Below, one piece after another: positions 15,222-23,435 of a stretch of 64,000 bases of DNA. Source of the DNA: CAUYXS01 sp965248495 (lineage in GTDB: Bacteria > Chloroflexota > Dehalococcoidia > Lucifugimonadales > Australimonadaceae); contig CBDFJL010000003.1 of the NCBI GenBank assembly GCA_965248495.1, positions 558,001-622,000 of the forward strand, given 5' to 3'. The number at the start of each line of letters is the position of its first letter. Position 1 is the stretch's first letter. The translations under genes and the position numbers were made by a program. Under the pieces are notes generated by a model. The model did no database searches, was not told the origin of the DNA, and saw only the letters and a program-made list of their open reading frames with translations.

Positions 15222-15652
15222 GCGTCCCCGTCATGATCTGGCTGATCTGGACGTACGTCCTGGTCTCCTTCATGGTCTTCTTGGTCGACGGCGTCTTTGC
15301 CAGCGCGCCCTCGGAGCACCTCTCGCGCTTCCTGGCCTTCGACGCCTTGCGCTTGCAGCCGATCCCCGTCATCCCCATCAAGATTCCCACCATCAGCCTG
15401 GAGTGGCTGACCTCGGTGCGCGCGATCCTGTTATGGGAGCTCGCCGTGTTCGACTCCGCCGGCGGCCGCTGGATCCGCTACCTGCTCTTCCTGCCCATCA
15501 GCGCCGGCGTGGCGCTCGGCCTCGCTATCAACGTCGGCCCCCGCATGGTCCAGGCGGTGGCCACCCTCATCAGCGCCATCCCGAAACCATTGCTCCTGGT
15601 CGGGGCCATCTCACAGCTGTTCGCCGGGGGATCACAACTCATAGGAGGTTAG
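15218..15652 (+). CDS. Small multi-TM protein following the spike gene
   Basis: The 144-residue product has an N-terminal membrane segment (VMIWLIWTYVLVSFMVFLV), a middle amphipathic section, and further hydrophobic segments (YLLFLPISAGVALGLAINV and IPKPLLLVGAISQLFAGG). Size and position after the spike are comparable to the small membrane proteins (pVI or internal VP3-like) of membrane-extruded viruses, by architecture only. It is translationally coupled to the spike gene and followed 2 bases later by the 1069-residue gene. Confidence 0.6.
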   Translation: MSVPVMIWLIWTYVLVSFMVFLVDGVFASAPSEHLSRFLAFDALRLQPIPVIPIKIPTISLEWLTSVRAILLWELAVFDSAGGRWIRYLLFLPISAGVALGLAINVGPRMVQAVATLISAIPKPLLLVGAISQLFAGGSQLIGG

Positions 15653-15654
15653 AC

Positions 15655-18600
15655 ATGTCTATGTTGCACGACCTGCTGGACGCACCCGAGGACACCACAC
15701 CCGAGGAGCTCGAGCGCCTCGCGCGGGAGCGCCATGCCCAAGCCCCCACCGCCGATACGCCAGGGGGCGATACGCCAGCACCGCCCGCACCCACTGACCC
15801 GGGCCCACCATCCTCGCTCCCCGGCCTCCCGTCGCCGTCCGACCCCGACGACCCCTACCCCGACGTGACGACGGCCGACCTGTTCCGCTCCCCCAAAGGA
15901 GAGACGCCCGAGGCCCTCGCCCGCCGTACCGAAGAGATAAAGAGCCGCCTCAACGACCCCGCACGCGCACAGATCGAGCGCGACGCGGCCATCAGGCGCA
16001 GCCCCGTCCGTATAACGGGGACCGATGTCCCCTTCCCGCGGCTCCCCAAGGGCTTCGAGGACCTGCCGATCCCCAAGGCCGCCGCCCAGGCCCACGCGAT
16101 GGAACAGCAGGCCCTGAAAGCGGAGGCCGCGGGCGACGCGGAGCTCGCCGAGCTCTACTGGCAGGAGGTCGCTGCCCTCAACGCCGAGGCCGCACACCTC
16201 GACGCAGGCTCCGTGGCCGCCTTCATGGAGGCGCAGCGGGCCTTCGAAGCGGCCACCGTCCTGCTGGACAACGGCGAGCGGGTCTACCGAAAGGGCTACG
16301 AATCCATGTCGCCCGGGGAGCAGGCCCAGCTCAACGAGCTCGGCCTCGATGCCTACAACGAAGCGGTGGAGCAGGCCACCGTCGTGCTCGACAACGGCGA
16401 ACGGGTCGACCGGGAGAGATACGAGGCTATGGACCCCGTCGAGCAGGCTCAGCTCAACGAGCTCGGCTTCGATGCCTACAACGAAGCGGTGGAGCAGGCC
16501 ACCGTCGTGCTCGACAACGGCGAACGGGTCGACCGGGAGAGATACGAGGCTATGGACCCCGTCGAGCAGGCCCGCCTCAACGAGCTCGGCTTCGATGCCT
16601 ACATCGAAGCGGCCACCGTCCTACTGGACAGCGGCGAGCGGGTCGACCGGGAGAGATACGAATCGCTTGGACCCAAGGCGCAGCGTCGCCTCAACGAGCT
16701 CGGCCTCGATGCCTACAACGCGCCGCAGGAGAGCGGCGTTGACTTCACCCCCCTTCTCATCCGCACCTACGATGCGCACAAGCAGGCTGCGCAGGAGGCC
16801 ATGGCGTTCACCGAGGCCATGACGCTCCAGACCGCCGAGGAGGCAGAGGCCGCCCTCGAACGGGCGAAGGTGCGGCTCGAGTCCTACCAGCGCGCCAGGA
16901 CCGCAGCCGCCACCGACATCCTTGACCTCGCCGACCTGCAACGGCGCGAGTCCGCACTGCAAAGCAGTCGGAAGACCCGAGATGCGGAAGGGGACCAGGC
17001 CCTGGCCGAGTTGGCGCTGCAACGTGCCCGCGCCCTGCCGCCATCAGTAGCAAAAGAGCTGGCAAAAGAAGGCCCGGCGGAGGCGGCTCGGCTCATCAAC
17101 CAGGGTGCCGACCTGCAGGCAGAAAGCGCCGCCGAGGTCGCCCTGCTCTCGGCGCGCGCGTTTCGGGAGGGCGGCCTCGATGCCGCCGAGGTCATCGTGC
17201 CCGGCTTCTGGGCGCTGCGCCAGGTCAACAGCCGGGGCGGCTTCGAGGGCATGTCATGGGGGGCGATCGCCCTCAACAGCGCCCTCGATGTGGTCCAGCT
17301 GGCCACGCTCGGGGCCAGTACGAGCGTGCGGGCGGGTGCAAGGGGCCTGCTACGGGCAGCCGTCACCGACCTACCGCTCGACGAGCTGAGCCGCGCACAA
17401 CAGGCTCAGCTGCGCTCCCTCGCCTCCGCTGCCACCAGTACGGACGTGCGGGCGGGCGCAAGGGGCCTGCTACGGACAGCCTTCACCGATCTACCGCTCG
17501 ACGAGCTGAGCCGCGCACAACAGGCTCAGATAGGCGCCCTCGCCTCCGGTGCCGCCAGGCGTACCATCGCCGCGCTGCGCCTGCCGGAAACCGGGGCAAC
17601 CATGGCAACCATGCCCGTTGAAGCGCAGCGGCTGGCAGAGATCGAGCTCACCCGGGCCTTCGGCCGCCTCTTGGTAGGGGGAGCCGCGAGGAGTTCCGAA
17701 CTGATCCGCAGCGGCGGACGGGCGATCACCGACTTCGGCAGGCGTGTGGGCAACGACGCGTTGGCGGGCCGCGGTGCGCTCTTCGGCGAGCACGCCCAGG
17801 CGCTCGCCGACGCCGCCCGTCTGGATCTCCTGCGCGCCACCCAGGACGCTGCCCTCGCCGAGGCGGGAGCCATCATCGGCAAACCCGCGCACATCCGGCG
17901 GCTCGTCGAGCTGCAGCAAGAGGTAGACAGGGCCCGCGATACCCTCCTGCGAGGCCTGCGCGACTCCAGGAGCAGGCCCGTTGAGCCCCGTGGCAAAGGC
18001 GGTGGTACCGCGGTCGCAGCTCCGGACGACGCGGCGGCCGCCGCCGTGCGGGAGGCCTCGGTGATCACCGAGGTCTCCCGCATCATCGAGGAGGCATCAC
18101 GCGCCAAGCGGGCCATCGCCCCACCGCCACCTGCGCCTGTACCTCGGCAAGGACCCGCGAAGGCCCCGGCGGAGGCCGCGAAGCCCGCCCCGAAGGAGAA
18201 GCAGGCGCAAAGCCCGCGGGGGGGTTCGCGCCCAGCGCCCGCAGCGACCGAGGAGATCACCCGCGCCATCACCCCTTCGCGAGGGGATGCGCCCTGGCCC
18301 TATGTTCTGGTCCCGCGCAGGGGCCCTATCGAGGCGCCCGACCTGGCCCCATCGCGCATACCGCGGCTCGACGACCCCAGCCTTGCGACCGCTACGCGCG
18401 TGCAGCTGCAACCCACCGTCACGCCTGGCGAAGGGCCGGAACCGGCGATCAAGCTTACCCTCAGGCCCTTGGAGGACCCGGACGATGCGGTCATCGTCGA
18501 CGAGGCCGTTAAGCATTTTCCGAAACCGCGGGGGAGGCGCTTGCGTATCGGCGTGCGCAAGCGCCAGCTGGTCGGCATCGAGCGTGCGAAGGCGCGGGCC

Positions 18601-18864
18601 AAGCGCAAACCCTATCCCGCCATCGCCGCCTGGCAGCACGCCGAGGATTCAAAGGGCCCTCTTTACGTCGTTGCCGACGTGAACACCGGCGCCTTCGAAT
18701 ACCTACGCAAGGACCCCGGCGTGCGCCAGCCCGGCACCCCCGAAGAGAGCTACACCCTCCTCGCGCGCGACTCCGACCCCCCGAGCCAGCGCGAGATCGA
18801 CATGGGCCCCCTCACCGCGACGATCGGCGAGGGCATCTCCCTACGCCGCAGGCGGAGGCGCTGA
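15655..18864 (+). CDS. 1069-residue repeat protein of the structural operon
   Basis: The start at 15655 is set by AGGAGG six bases upstream; an in-frame extension to 15403 would overlap the previous gene and is rejected. Order of parts: acidic N-terminus with a Pro-rich linker (residues 35-70); a helical region; four repeats of about 41 residues (about 200-360) of the form VVLDNGERVDRERYEAMDP and LNELGFDAYNEA; a helical coiled-coil-like region; a moderately hydrophobic segment (GMSWGAIALNSALDVVQL, near 540) followed by two 40-residue repeats; an Ala/Pro-rich linker; and a compact basic C-terminal domain ending in RRRRRR. No signal peptide is present. The length exceeds any usual inovirus protein. 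It is unrecognised: an internal virion, ruler or effector protein are all possible. Confidence 0.7.
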   Translation: MSMLHDLLDAPEDTTPEELERLARERHAQAPTADTPGGDTPAPPAPTDPGPPSSLPGLPSPSDPDDPYPDVTTADLFRSPKGETPEALARRTEEIKSRLNDPARAQIERDAAIRRSPVRITGTDVPFPRLPKGFEDLPIPKAAAQAHAMEQQALKAEAAGDAELAELYWQEVAALNAEAAHLDAGSVAAFMEAQRAFEAATVLLDNGERVYRKGYESMSPGEQAQLNELGLDAYNEAVEQATVVLDNGERVDRERYEAMDPVEQAQLNELGFDAYNEAVEQATVVLDNGERVDRERYEAMDPVEQARLNELGFDAYIEAATVLLDSGERVDRERYESLGPKAQRRLNELGLDAYNAPQESGVDFTPLLIRTYDAHKQAAQEAMAFTEAMTLQTAEEAEAALERAKVRLESYQRARTAAATDILDLADLQRRESALQSSRKTRDAEGDQALAELALQRARALPPSVAKELAKEGPAEAARLINQGADLQAESAAEVALLSARAFREGGLDAAEVIVPGFWALRQVNSRGGFEGMSWGAIALNSALDVVQLATLGASTSVRAGARGLLRAAVTDLPLDELSRAQQAQLRSLASAATSTDVRAGARGLLRTAFTDLPLDELSRAQQAQIGALASGAARRTIAALRLPETGATMATMPVEAQRLAEIELTRAFGRLLVGGAARSSELIRSGGRAITDFGRRVGNDALAGRGALFGEHAQALADAARLDLLRATQDAALAEAGAIIGKPAHIRRLVELQQEVDRARDTLLRGLRDSRSRPVEPRGKGGGTAVAAPDDAAAAAVREASVITEVSRIIEEASRAKRAIAPPPPAPVPRQGPAKAPAEAAKPAPKEKQAQSPRGGSRPAPAATEEITRAITPSRGDAPWPYVLVPRRGPIEAPDLAPSRIPRLDDPSLATATRVQLQPTVTPGEGPEPAIKLTLRPLEDPDDAVIVDEAVKHFPKPRGRRLRIGVRKRQLVGIERAKARAKRKPYPAIAAWQHAEDSKGPLYVVADVNTGAFEYLRKDPGVRQPGTPEESYTLLARDSDPPSQREIDMGPLTATIGEGISLRRRRRR
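16248..16735 (+). repeat. Four in-frame repeats, two identical over 123 bp
   Basis: The 41-codon repeat occurs four times within the 1069-residue gene. The two central copies, beginning at 16371 and 16494 with GCAGGCCACCGTCGTGCTCG, are essentially identical across the 123-bp period, which points to a recent duplication. The outer copies have diverged. Confidence 0.85.
17316..17555 (+). repeat. Two 120-bp in-frame tandem repeats
   Basis: Two 40-codon copies (17316-17435 and 17436-17555) each encode VRAGARGLLR and then TDLPLDELSRAQQAQ. They differ at only a few bases, so this second array in the same gene is also a recent duplication. Confidence 0.85.
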
Positions 18865-18869
18865 CCGAC

Positions 18870-19052
18870 ATGGCCCCCATCCTCGACGTGCTCCTCGAGA
18901 TTGCGGGATCCCTCGCCTCCATGGCCCTGGCGTTCACGCTGTTCGAGCGCCAGCTCGACCTGCTGGCCTGGGCCATGATGGTCGTCGCCCTCTACCTGCT
19001 GGTCGATGTGGTCGGCACCGCATGGGCCATCTTCACCGAAGAGGGGGACTAG
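18870..19052 (+). CDS. 60-residue hydrophobic protein, coat-protein candidate
   Basis: The product is very hydrophobic, with two segments (about residues 4-24 and 31-53: LAWAMMVVALYLLVDVVGTA), a short turn containing ERQ between them, and an acidic end EEGD. It starts 5 bases after the 1069-residue gene. Filamentous-virus major coat proteins are small and hydrophobic but normally have one membrane helix and often a leader, so the fit is partial. A small holin-like or accessory membrane protein is an alternative. Confidence 0.55.
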   Translation: MAPILDVLLEIAGSLASMALAFTLFERQLDLLAWAMMVVALYLLVDVVGTAWAIFTEEGD

Positions 19053-19055
19053 GCC

Positions 19056-19433
19056 ATGTCGCGACGAGGTGCCATGAGCATCGTCCTCGTGCTCACCGCG
19101 GTGGCCTTCGCCCTGTTCGGGTCTGCGGAGACGACGCTGACCGTCCAGGAGGACTTCCCGCTGCCGCCAGGGAGCATCACGAGCGTGGTCGCGGCCGACG
19201 GCTCCAGCGTGGCCCTGGGCTGGTCGGAGCCGACGCGGGGCTATAACACGATCTCCCACTACGAAATCGAGCGCGGCGGCGTGCTCCGGGGCGCGACACC
19301 GTCGCGCGCAGGGGCCTACACCGACCCGACCGACGACCAGGCCAGCGGCACCCAGCTCACCTATCGGGTGCGCACCGTCAACGCCCTCGGCACGTCTCTC
19401 TCGAGCCCGCCCCATACGGTGACGGTCCCGTAA
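19056..19433 (+). CDS. Secreted single fibronectin type III domain protein
   Basis: The 125-residue product has an N-terminal hydrophobic signal (SIVLVLTAVAFALFGSA), and an ATG at 19074 is an alternative start. It is followed by one FN3-like domain: GSITSVVAADGSSVALGWSE, then YNTISHYEIER and LTYRVRTVNALG. FN3 modules bind carbohydrates or proteins and are common in phage surface and tail proteins. It is the last gene of the rightward operon, 3 bases after the preceding gene. The CAP-protein gene converges on it from the right. Confidence 0.65.
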   Translation: MSRRGAMSIVLVLTAVAFALFGSAETTLTVQEDFPLPPGSITSVVAADGSSVALGWSEPTRGYNTISHYEIERGGVLRGATPSRAGAYTDPTDDQASGTQLTYRVRTVNALGTSLSSPPHTVTVP

Positions 19434-19452
19434 AGAGCTAGCGGGAGGGGCT

Positions 19453-20757
19453 TCATTCCACGAACAGGGATAGTTCGGTGAGTATCTCGCGACCCGCCGT
19501 GCCGCTCCAGGTGACGACGGTGTAGACGCCTGGCTCCTCCAACCACGTACCCATGCTGGCCGTCACGGCGAAGTCGTTGGTCGTCTCCTCCCACCTGATG
19601 TCGGCGACCACATCATTAGGCGCTAGGTCGCTGTAGTAGCGACCAGCGCCGGGCGGCGCGAGAATCCTGACGAGTGCCTCGACGCCGTCGCAGTCGTCGG
19701 TGAACCCGCCACCAAGACAGTAACTGCTGAGCCTGCCGATCGCCTCGGGCGTCCGAGGCACGGGAGGCGGATCGTAGTAGATGTTGATGACCGGCCGGAT
19801 GGGGACGCCAGGCTCTTGCTTAACGAGCTCCAGGTGCAGCCGTCCACCGGCCCCGAGGGCCGGCGGCACCGGCGCGATCACCGCTCCTCCTTCGAAGTGC
19901 TGGACGTACGTCAGCCGTCGACCGTTGAACGCGATCCCGAGGTTCACCACCCGATGACCCTCCCCCAGGATATTGTCACGGTGCCCCCAATCCGAGTCCG
20001 CGTCGTCGTACATCATCCGATATTGGAGATCGGCTATCGACTCAACCGGCTCGGTAGCCGAGCACCGAACGAGCCACGAGTCGCAGTTCGCCGCACTCCA
20101 CTCCCTGTCCATCCATCCTTTGAAAGCCGCGTTCTCGCCGGCGTAGCTCGTGCCGCCGGTCTGGGTGTACACCATGTACGGCTTGCGTCCGTCCACCCAC
20201 CAGTGACCCAGGTAGCTATGTTCAAGCATGTCGTCGGCGTGCATCTGCGCCGCCGGATTGGTGCCGAGGACGACGGGGGCCAGTCCATGGTCGGCGCGGT
20301 CCTGGTTGATCAGATCGAGGACGAAGGTGCGAAGGTCCGGGGTTGGGGCGGCCCTGATGAGCGGGGGGACGGTAGCAATGACCACTGGCTGCGGGACCCC
20401 GACTTCCACGGGCTCCCGCAGCCTTGGGGTGGGTGTCGGTCGTTGTGTAGGGGTCGGTGTCGGTGTAGACGTCAGCGGGGCGGTCACCGGCCCCCCCGGC
20501 GGTTGCGATGAGGCAGCTGGCCCGTCCCCTGCTGCCGCAGGCGAATATTCAAAGAACCAGAGGGCACCGGCACCGATACCAAGGACGAGGAAGAGGACGA
20601 GGCTGAACGCGGCGGCTTGGATGGGCCAAGGACGCATAGCGGCGACGGGCCGCTGCGTACCGTCACCTCCGCGGCGGCTTCCAGCACCAGCAGAGCTCCG
20701 TCGCGCCAGCCGTTCGTCCGCGTCCTTGAGATCACGTATGAGCCGCTCTACGCCCAT
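19453..20757 (-). CDS. Membrane-anchored CAP (SCP/PR1) domain protein
   Basis: The 434-residue product has a short cytoplasmic start, a membrane segment near residues 50-70 (FSLVLFLVLGIGAGALWFF), a Pro/Thr-rich wall-spanning linker (TPTPTPTQRPTPTP), and a CAP domain at about 150-290 with the conserved histidine-containing pieces HADDMLEHSYLGHWW, GENAAFKGW and WGHRDNIL. A beta-rich domain of about 130 residues ends the protein. CAP proteins are secreted and bind lipids, or act as proteases in a few cases; function in bacteria is mostly unknown. It lies between the virus-like module and the integrase, so it is probably element cargo, but CAP proteins are also common in Chloroflexota chromosomes. 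Confidence 0.8.
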   Translation of the reverse strand: MGVERLIRDLKDADERLARRSSAGAGSRRGGDGTQRPVAAMRPWPIQAAAFSLVLFLVLGIGAGALWFFEYSPAAAGDGPAASSQPPGGPVTAPLTSTPTPTPTQRPTPTPRLREPVEVGVPQPVVIATVPPLIRAAPTPDLRTFVLDLINQDRADHGLAPVVLGTNPAAQMHADDMLEHSYLGHWWVDGRKPYMVYTQTGGTSYAGENAAFKGWMDREWSAANCDSWLVRCSATEPVESIADLQYRMMYDDADSDWGHRDNILGEGHRVVNLGIAFNGRRLTYVQHFEGGAVIAPVPPALGAGGRLHLELVKQEPGVPIRPVINIYYDPPPVPRTPEAIGRLSSYCLGGGFTDDCDGVEALVRILAPPGAGRYYSDLAPNDVVADIRWEETTNDFAVTASMGTWLEEPGVYTVVTWSGTAGREILTELSLFVE

Positions 20758-20927
20758 GCCCTCTCCCCGCTCCTGCTACCCCGTTAAGTCTGTCCGCTAA
20801 CAGTAGACCAGCACGATAACCCAGCCCGGCCGGCCAACCCTCACGCGGAGGCGGATCGTAGCAGGCTCTTGGCTACTGCTGTAGCCCTCGCCGAAGCTCT
20901 ACAGAACCGAACCTCCTCCGGGCGACG

Positions 20928-22082
20928 CTACGGTTTGCTGAGGTACTCGGCCCACTGGTTCATCAGCTCGCGTCGCTTCTCGAAGAGGTCTGAACGGAAG
21001 TAGGCGGCTTCTGTTGCGTTGGCTACCACATGGGCCAGCGCGGCCTCCATCACTGCGTGAGACGCGTCGGTGCATTCAGCAGCCCAATCTCGAAAGCTCG
21101 ACCTGAAGCCGTGTGGCACAGCGGGAATGCCCAGGTCGGCCAACATCTTGCGATGCGTGTTGTCCGAGAGCGGGCCACCGGTTACCGGAGACGGAAACAC
21201 CAGGTCGCCGCCAGTATTCAGGTCGCCTGCCGCTCTGAGAATCTCAATGGCGCGATCTGACAGCGGCACGCGGTGCTCGCGCTCGGCCTTCATGCGGCTG
21301 GCTGGGATGGTCCAGGTTCGGGAGCTCAGGTCAACGTCCCCCCGCTCAACGTTTCGGGCCTCGCCGGGCCGGGCGGCCGTCAGGACCATGAACTCGAAGG
21401 AGAGTGTGGACGCGGTTGCCCCATTGGACGCACGGATAGCAGCAAGCGCGGCTGGGACCACCGTGTAGGGCAGCGCTTTGTGGTGAACTTTGATGCGGGG
21501 CGTCTTGGGAAGCGCTGCATCGATAGCATCGCCGGCCGGGTTATCCAGCCTGTAGCTGTTGGCTATCGCCCATTTCATCACCGCGCTTATGCGCTGGCGC
21601 ACTCGCCGCGCTGTCTCAGGCTTGGCCGTCCAGATGGGCGAGAGCACCTCCATCACATCCGCGCTCGACACGCCATCGATGGGACGGTTGCCGAAGTGAG
21701 GGAAGGCATAGGCCTGGAGCGTGGATGACCACTGCTTGGCGTGCTTGGCGTTGCGCCAGGTAGGACGATTGAACGCGAGGACCCTTTCGGCCGCTTCGGG
21801 GAAGGTTGGAACGCCTCGCTTCTCCGTCCGGGGGTCTCCGCCTGAGCGCGCTATCCTGCGGTTCTCCAGGGCCCGCTCGCGCGCCTCGGCCAGTGACACG
21901 AGCGGCCAGCCACCGAGTCCGAGGTCCGTCCTCTTGCCGCGTATCACGACGCGCTGCAGCCATCTCCGCGCGCCGGAGGGGTCCACCTGCAGATAGAGGC
22001 CTTGACTGTCGAGGTAGCGGCCTGGACGTTTCTCCGTGCGCACTCGCGCCGCGGTCAGCGGCGGCTTGCGATTCTTCGCCAT
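20928..22082 (-). CDS. P4-type tyrosine integrase
   Basis: The 384-residue product starts at the ATG at 22082, with a GAGGGGTGAGG ribosome site; an upstream extension to 22211 is rejected. The N-terminal DUF4102-type domain (RPGRYLDSQGLYLQVDPSGA) is followed by the SAM-like core-binding domain and the catalytic domain, with the first arginine in TAARPGEARN, the HxxR box in PHGFRSSFRDW, and the tyrosine in AAYFRSDLFEKRR. P4-type integrases insert elements into tRNA 3' ends. Here the gene starts about 150 bases from the 3' end of tRNA-Ser, the usual arrangement, so it very probably moved the region to its left. Confidence 0.92.
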   Translation of the reverse strand: MAKNRKPPLTAARVRTEKRPGRYLDSQGLYLQVDPSGARRWLQRVVIRGKRTDLGLGGWPLVSLAEARERALENRRIARSGGDPRTEKRGVPTFPEAAERVLAFNRPTWRNAKHAKQWSSTLQAYAFPHFGNRPIDGVSSADVMEVLSPIWTAKPETARRVRQRISAVMKWAIANSYRLDNPAGDAIDAALPKTPRIKVHHKALPYTVVPAALAAIRASNGATASTLSFEFMVLTAARPGEARNVERGDVDLSSRTWTIPASRMKAEREHRVPLSDRAIEILRAAGDLNTGGDLVFPSPVTGGPLSDNTHRKMLADLGIPAVPHGFRSSFRDWAAECTDASHAVMEAALAHVVANATEAAYFRSDLFEKRRELMNQWAEYLSKP

Positions 22083-22232
22083 CCTCACCCCTCTTTTTAC
22101 CCCACATTCTAACTGAGATTGTATGAGTCTGTAAGGCGCGGCATGAGATTGTGTGAGAATCACGCTTAGGGCTTGATGGTGAGTAAAGTAGGCGGAAAAC
22201 AACCATTTCACGCCTAGGAAAAAGTGGTGGGG

Positions 22233-22325
22233 TGGCGGAGGGAGCGGGATTCGAACCCGCGAGGGAGCTCAACACCCCCAACCCGCTTAGCAGGCGGGCG
22301 CACTCGGCCTCTATGCGATCCCCCC
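22233..22325 (-). tRNA. tRNA-Ser(GCT), CCA encoded; 3' end is the presumed att site
   Basis: The leftward 93-nt gene folds as a class II tRNA. The 5' arm GGGGGGA pairs with TCCCTCC (one G-U), the anticodon loop is CTGCTAAG with anticodon GCT, a long variable arm follows (GTTGGGGGTGTTGAGCTCCC region), then the GGTTCGAATCC T loop and an encoded CCA. The integrase gene lies just beyond its 3' end, so the crossover (attL) is expected in the T-arm/acceptor sequence. I found no second copy of that 3' end within the window. Confidence 0.93.
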
Positions 22326-22451
22326 GACCGAAGCCATGATACCAACGCGGGGCGCGGCATCACCAGCGCGCGTCAGCCGCCGAGGCTAGGGCTCGGCCAA
22401 CAGCCGCTCCGCTGCGAGACAGCACCCTTCCGTGGGAGCGGGCCCGCGCGC

Positions 22452-23147
22452 CTACCGGCCGTAGTGGAAGTCCTCTTTGAAGGCGAAGGTCCGCTTCTTC
22501 TTGTCGATGCTCCACACGGAAAGCGCCCCGTCCACGCGCAAGTCGTCCCCGTTGTCCAGGATGAAGTCGCACTGGTGGCGCTCTCGGTTGCAGTTGGCGA
22601 TCGAGAAGTCGACGCCGATCGAGGTGTCGCCTGTGGCGGTGCCGGACGTGAAGGTCGCCTCGATGAGGTCGCCTGCGTGCTCGGGTTCGGTGGTCAAGAA
22701 GTCGGGGACCAGCCCATCGAAGTCAAGCGTGCCGAAGCAGGCGTCGACCGCGTCAGCCGCGGAGGTTCCCACACAGGTGACATCGATAGGGTTGACCGGC
22801 GAGCCCGTCGGGTCGTTGTCGCCCTGCGTGCTGGTCCCAAAGGAGTCGATCCGGATGGTGATGATGTCGTCTTTGGAGCCGGTGTCCTTGACGTTCTCCG
22901 TCAAGACCCCGGCCAGGTCCTCGTCCTCGGTAATGGGGAGCACGTCGAACTCGTCCTCGAACCGGTCGACGGCCTTGGAGACCTCTTTGAGATCGCTGCG
23001 CTTGCTCTGGGAGCGGGCCTCGGTGGCAGCGCCGGTGACGGCGGGGATGACGAGGGCCGCGAGGATCCCGAGGATCAGCACGACGATCAAGACCTCGATG
23101 AGGGTCAGGCCGTCCTCCCGCTCAAGGCGGGCAAAAAGAGACCTCAA
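22452..23147 (-). CDS. Type IV pilin-like (pseudopilin) protein
   Basis: The start is a TTG at 23147, chosen because AAAGGAGG sits 8 bases upstream and because it gives a short leader (MRSLFARLEREDG) ending at the prepilin cleavage site. The mature N-terminus LTLIEVLIVVLILGILAALV is the classic class III signal with Glu at +5. The rest (about 195 residues) is a globular pilin head rich in Asp and Thr with several cysteines. Such proteins are processed by PilD and assembled into pili or secretion pseudopili in the membrane. No other pilus gene is in the window, so it is an orphan here. The total of 231 residues is normal for a major or minor pilin. Confidence 0.85.
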   Translation of the reverse strand: MRSLFARLEREDGLTLIEVLIVVLILGILAALVIPAVTGAATEARSQSKRSDLKEVSKAVDRFEDEFDVLPITEDEDLAGVLTENVKDTGSKDDIITIRIDSFGTSTQGDNDPTGSPVNPIDVTCVGTSAADAVDACFGTLDFDGLVPDFLTTEPEHAGDLIEATFTSGTATGDTSIGVDFSIANCNRERHQCDFILDNGDDLRVDGALSVWSIDKKKRTFAFKEDFHYGR

Positions 23148-23435
23148 GCCGGCATCCTCCTTTCGAAGATCCCGCGGGAGTGCCGATTCGCGCCGGGCGT
23201 GACCATCACAGCCCCGACGCGGACGCCCCACCGCACCCCCGAACGGATCGCCGTGGCGAGAGAGTACCCGCGGGGCAGGGGCGAACCATCCTCCGAAGGG
23301 GTGGGGCGCGGGCTAATCCAAAGTGATGAGCCGTGGCCCGTTTGACTCCGGGGGCGCGTCGCTTAACATGGCCTCAGCCGGCCTCTCTCGCCGGCCGACT
23401 CCGGCGCGGATCACCGGGACCTCTGGGGCAACACC

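Noticed and set aside
15403..15654. An N-terminal extension of the 1069-residue gene
   Set aside because: It would overlap the preceding TM-protein gene almost completely and reads as Arg/Pro/Gly noise; AGGAGG before 15655 sets the start.
1..22000. A second copy of the tRNA-Ser 3' end as left attachment site
   Set aside because: Reading for the GGGATTCGAACCCGC core gave no match to the left of the tRNA; the left end is probably outside the window.
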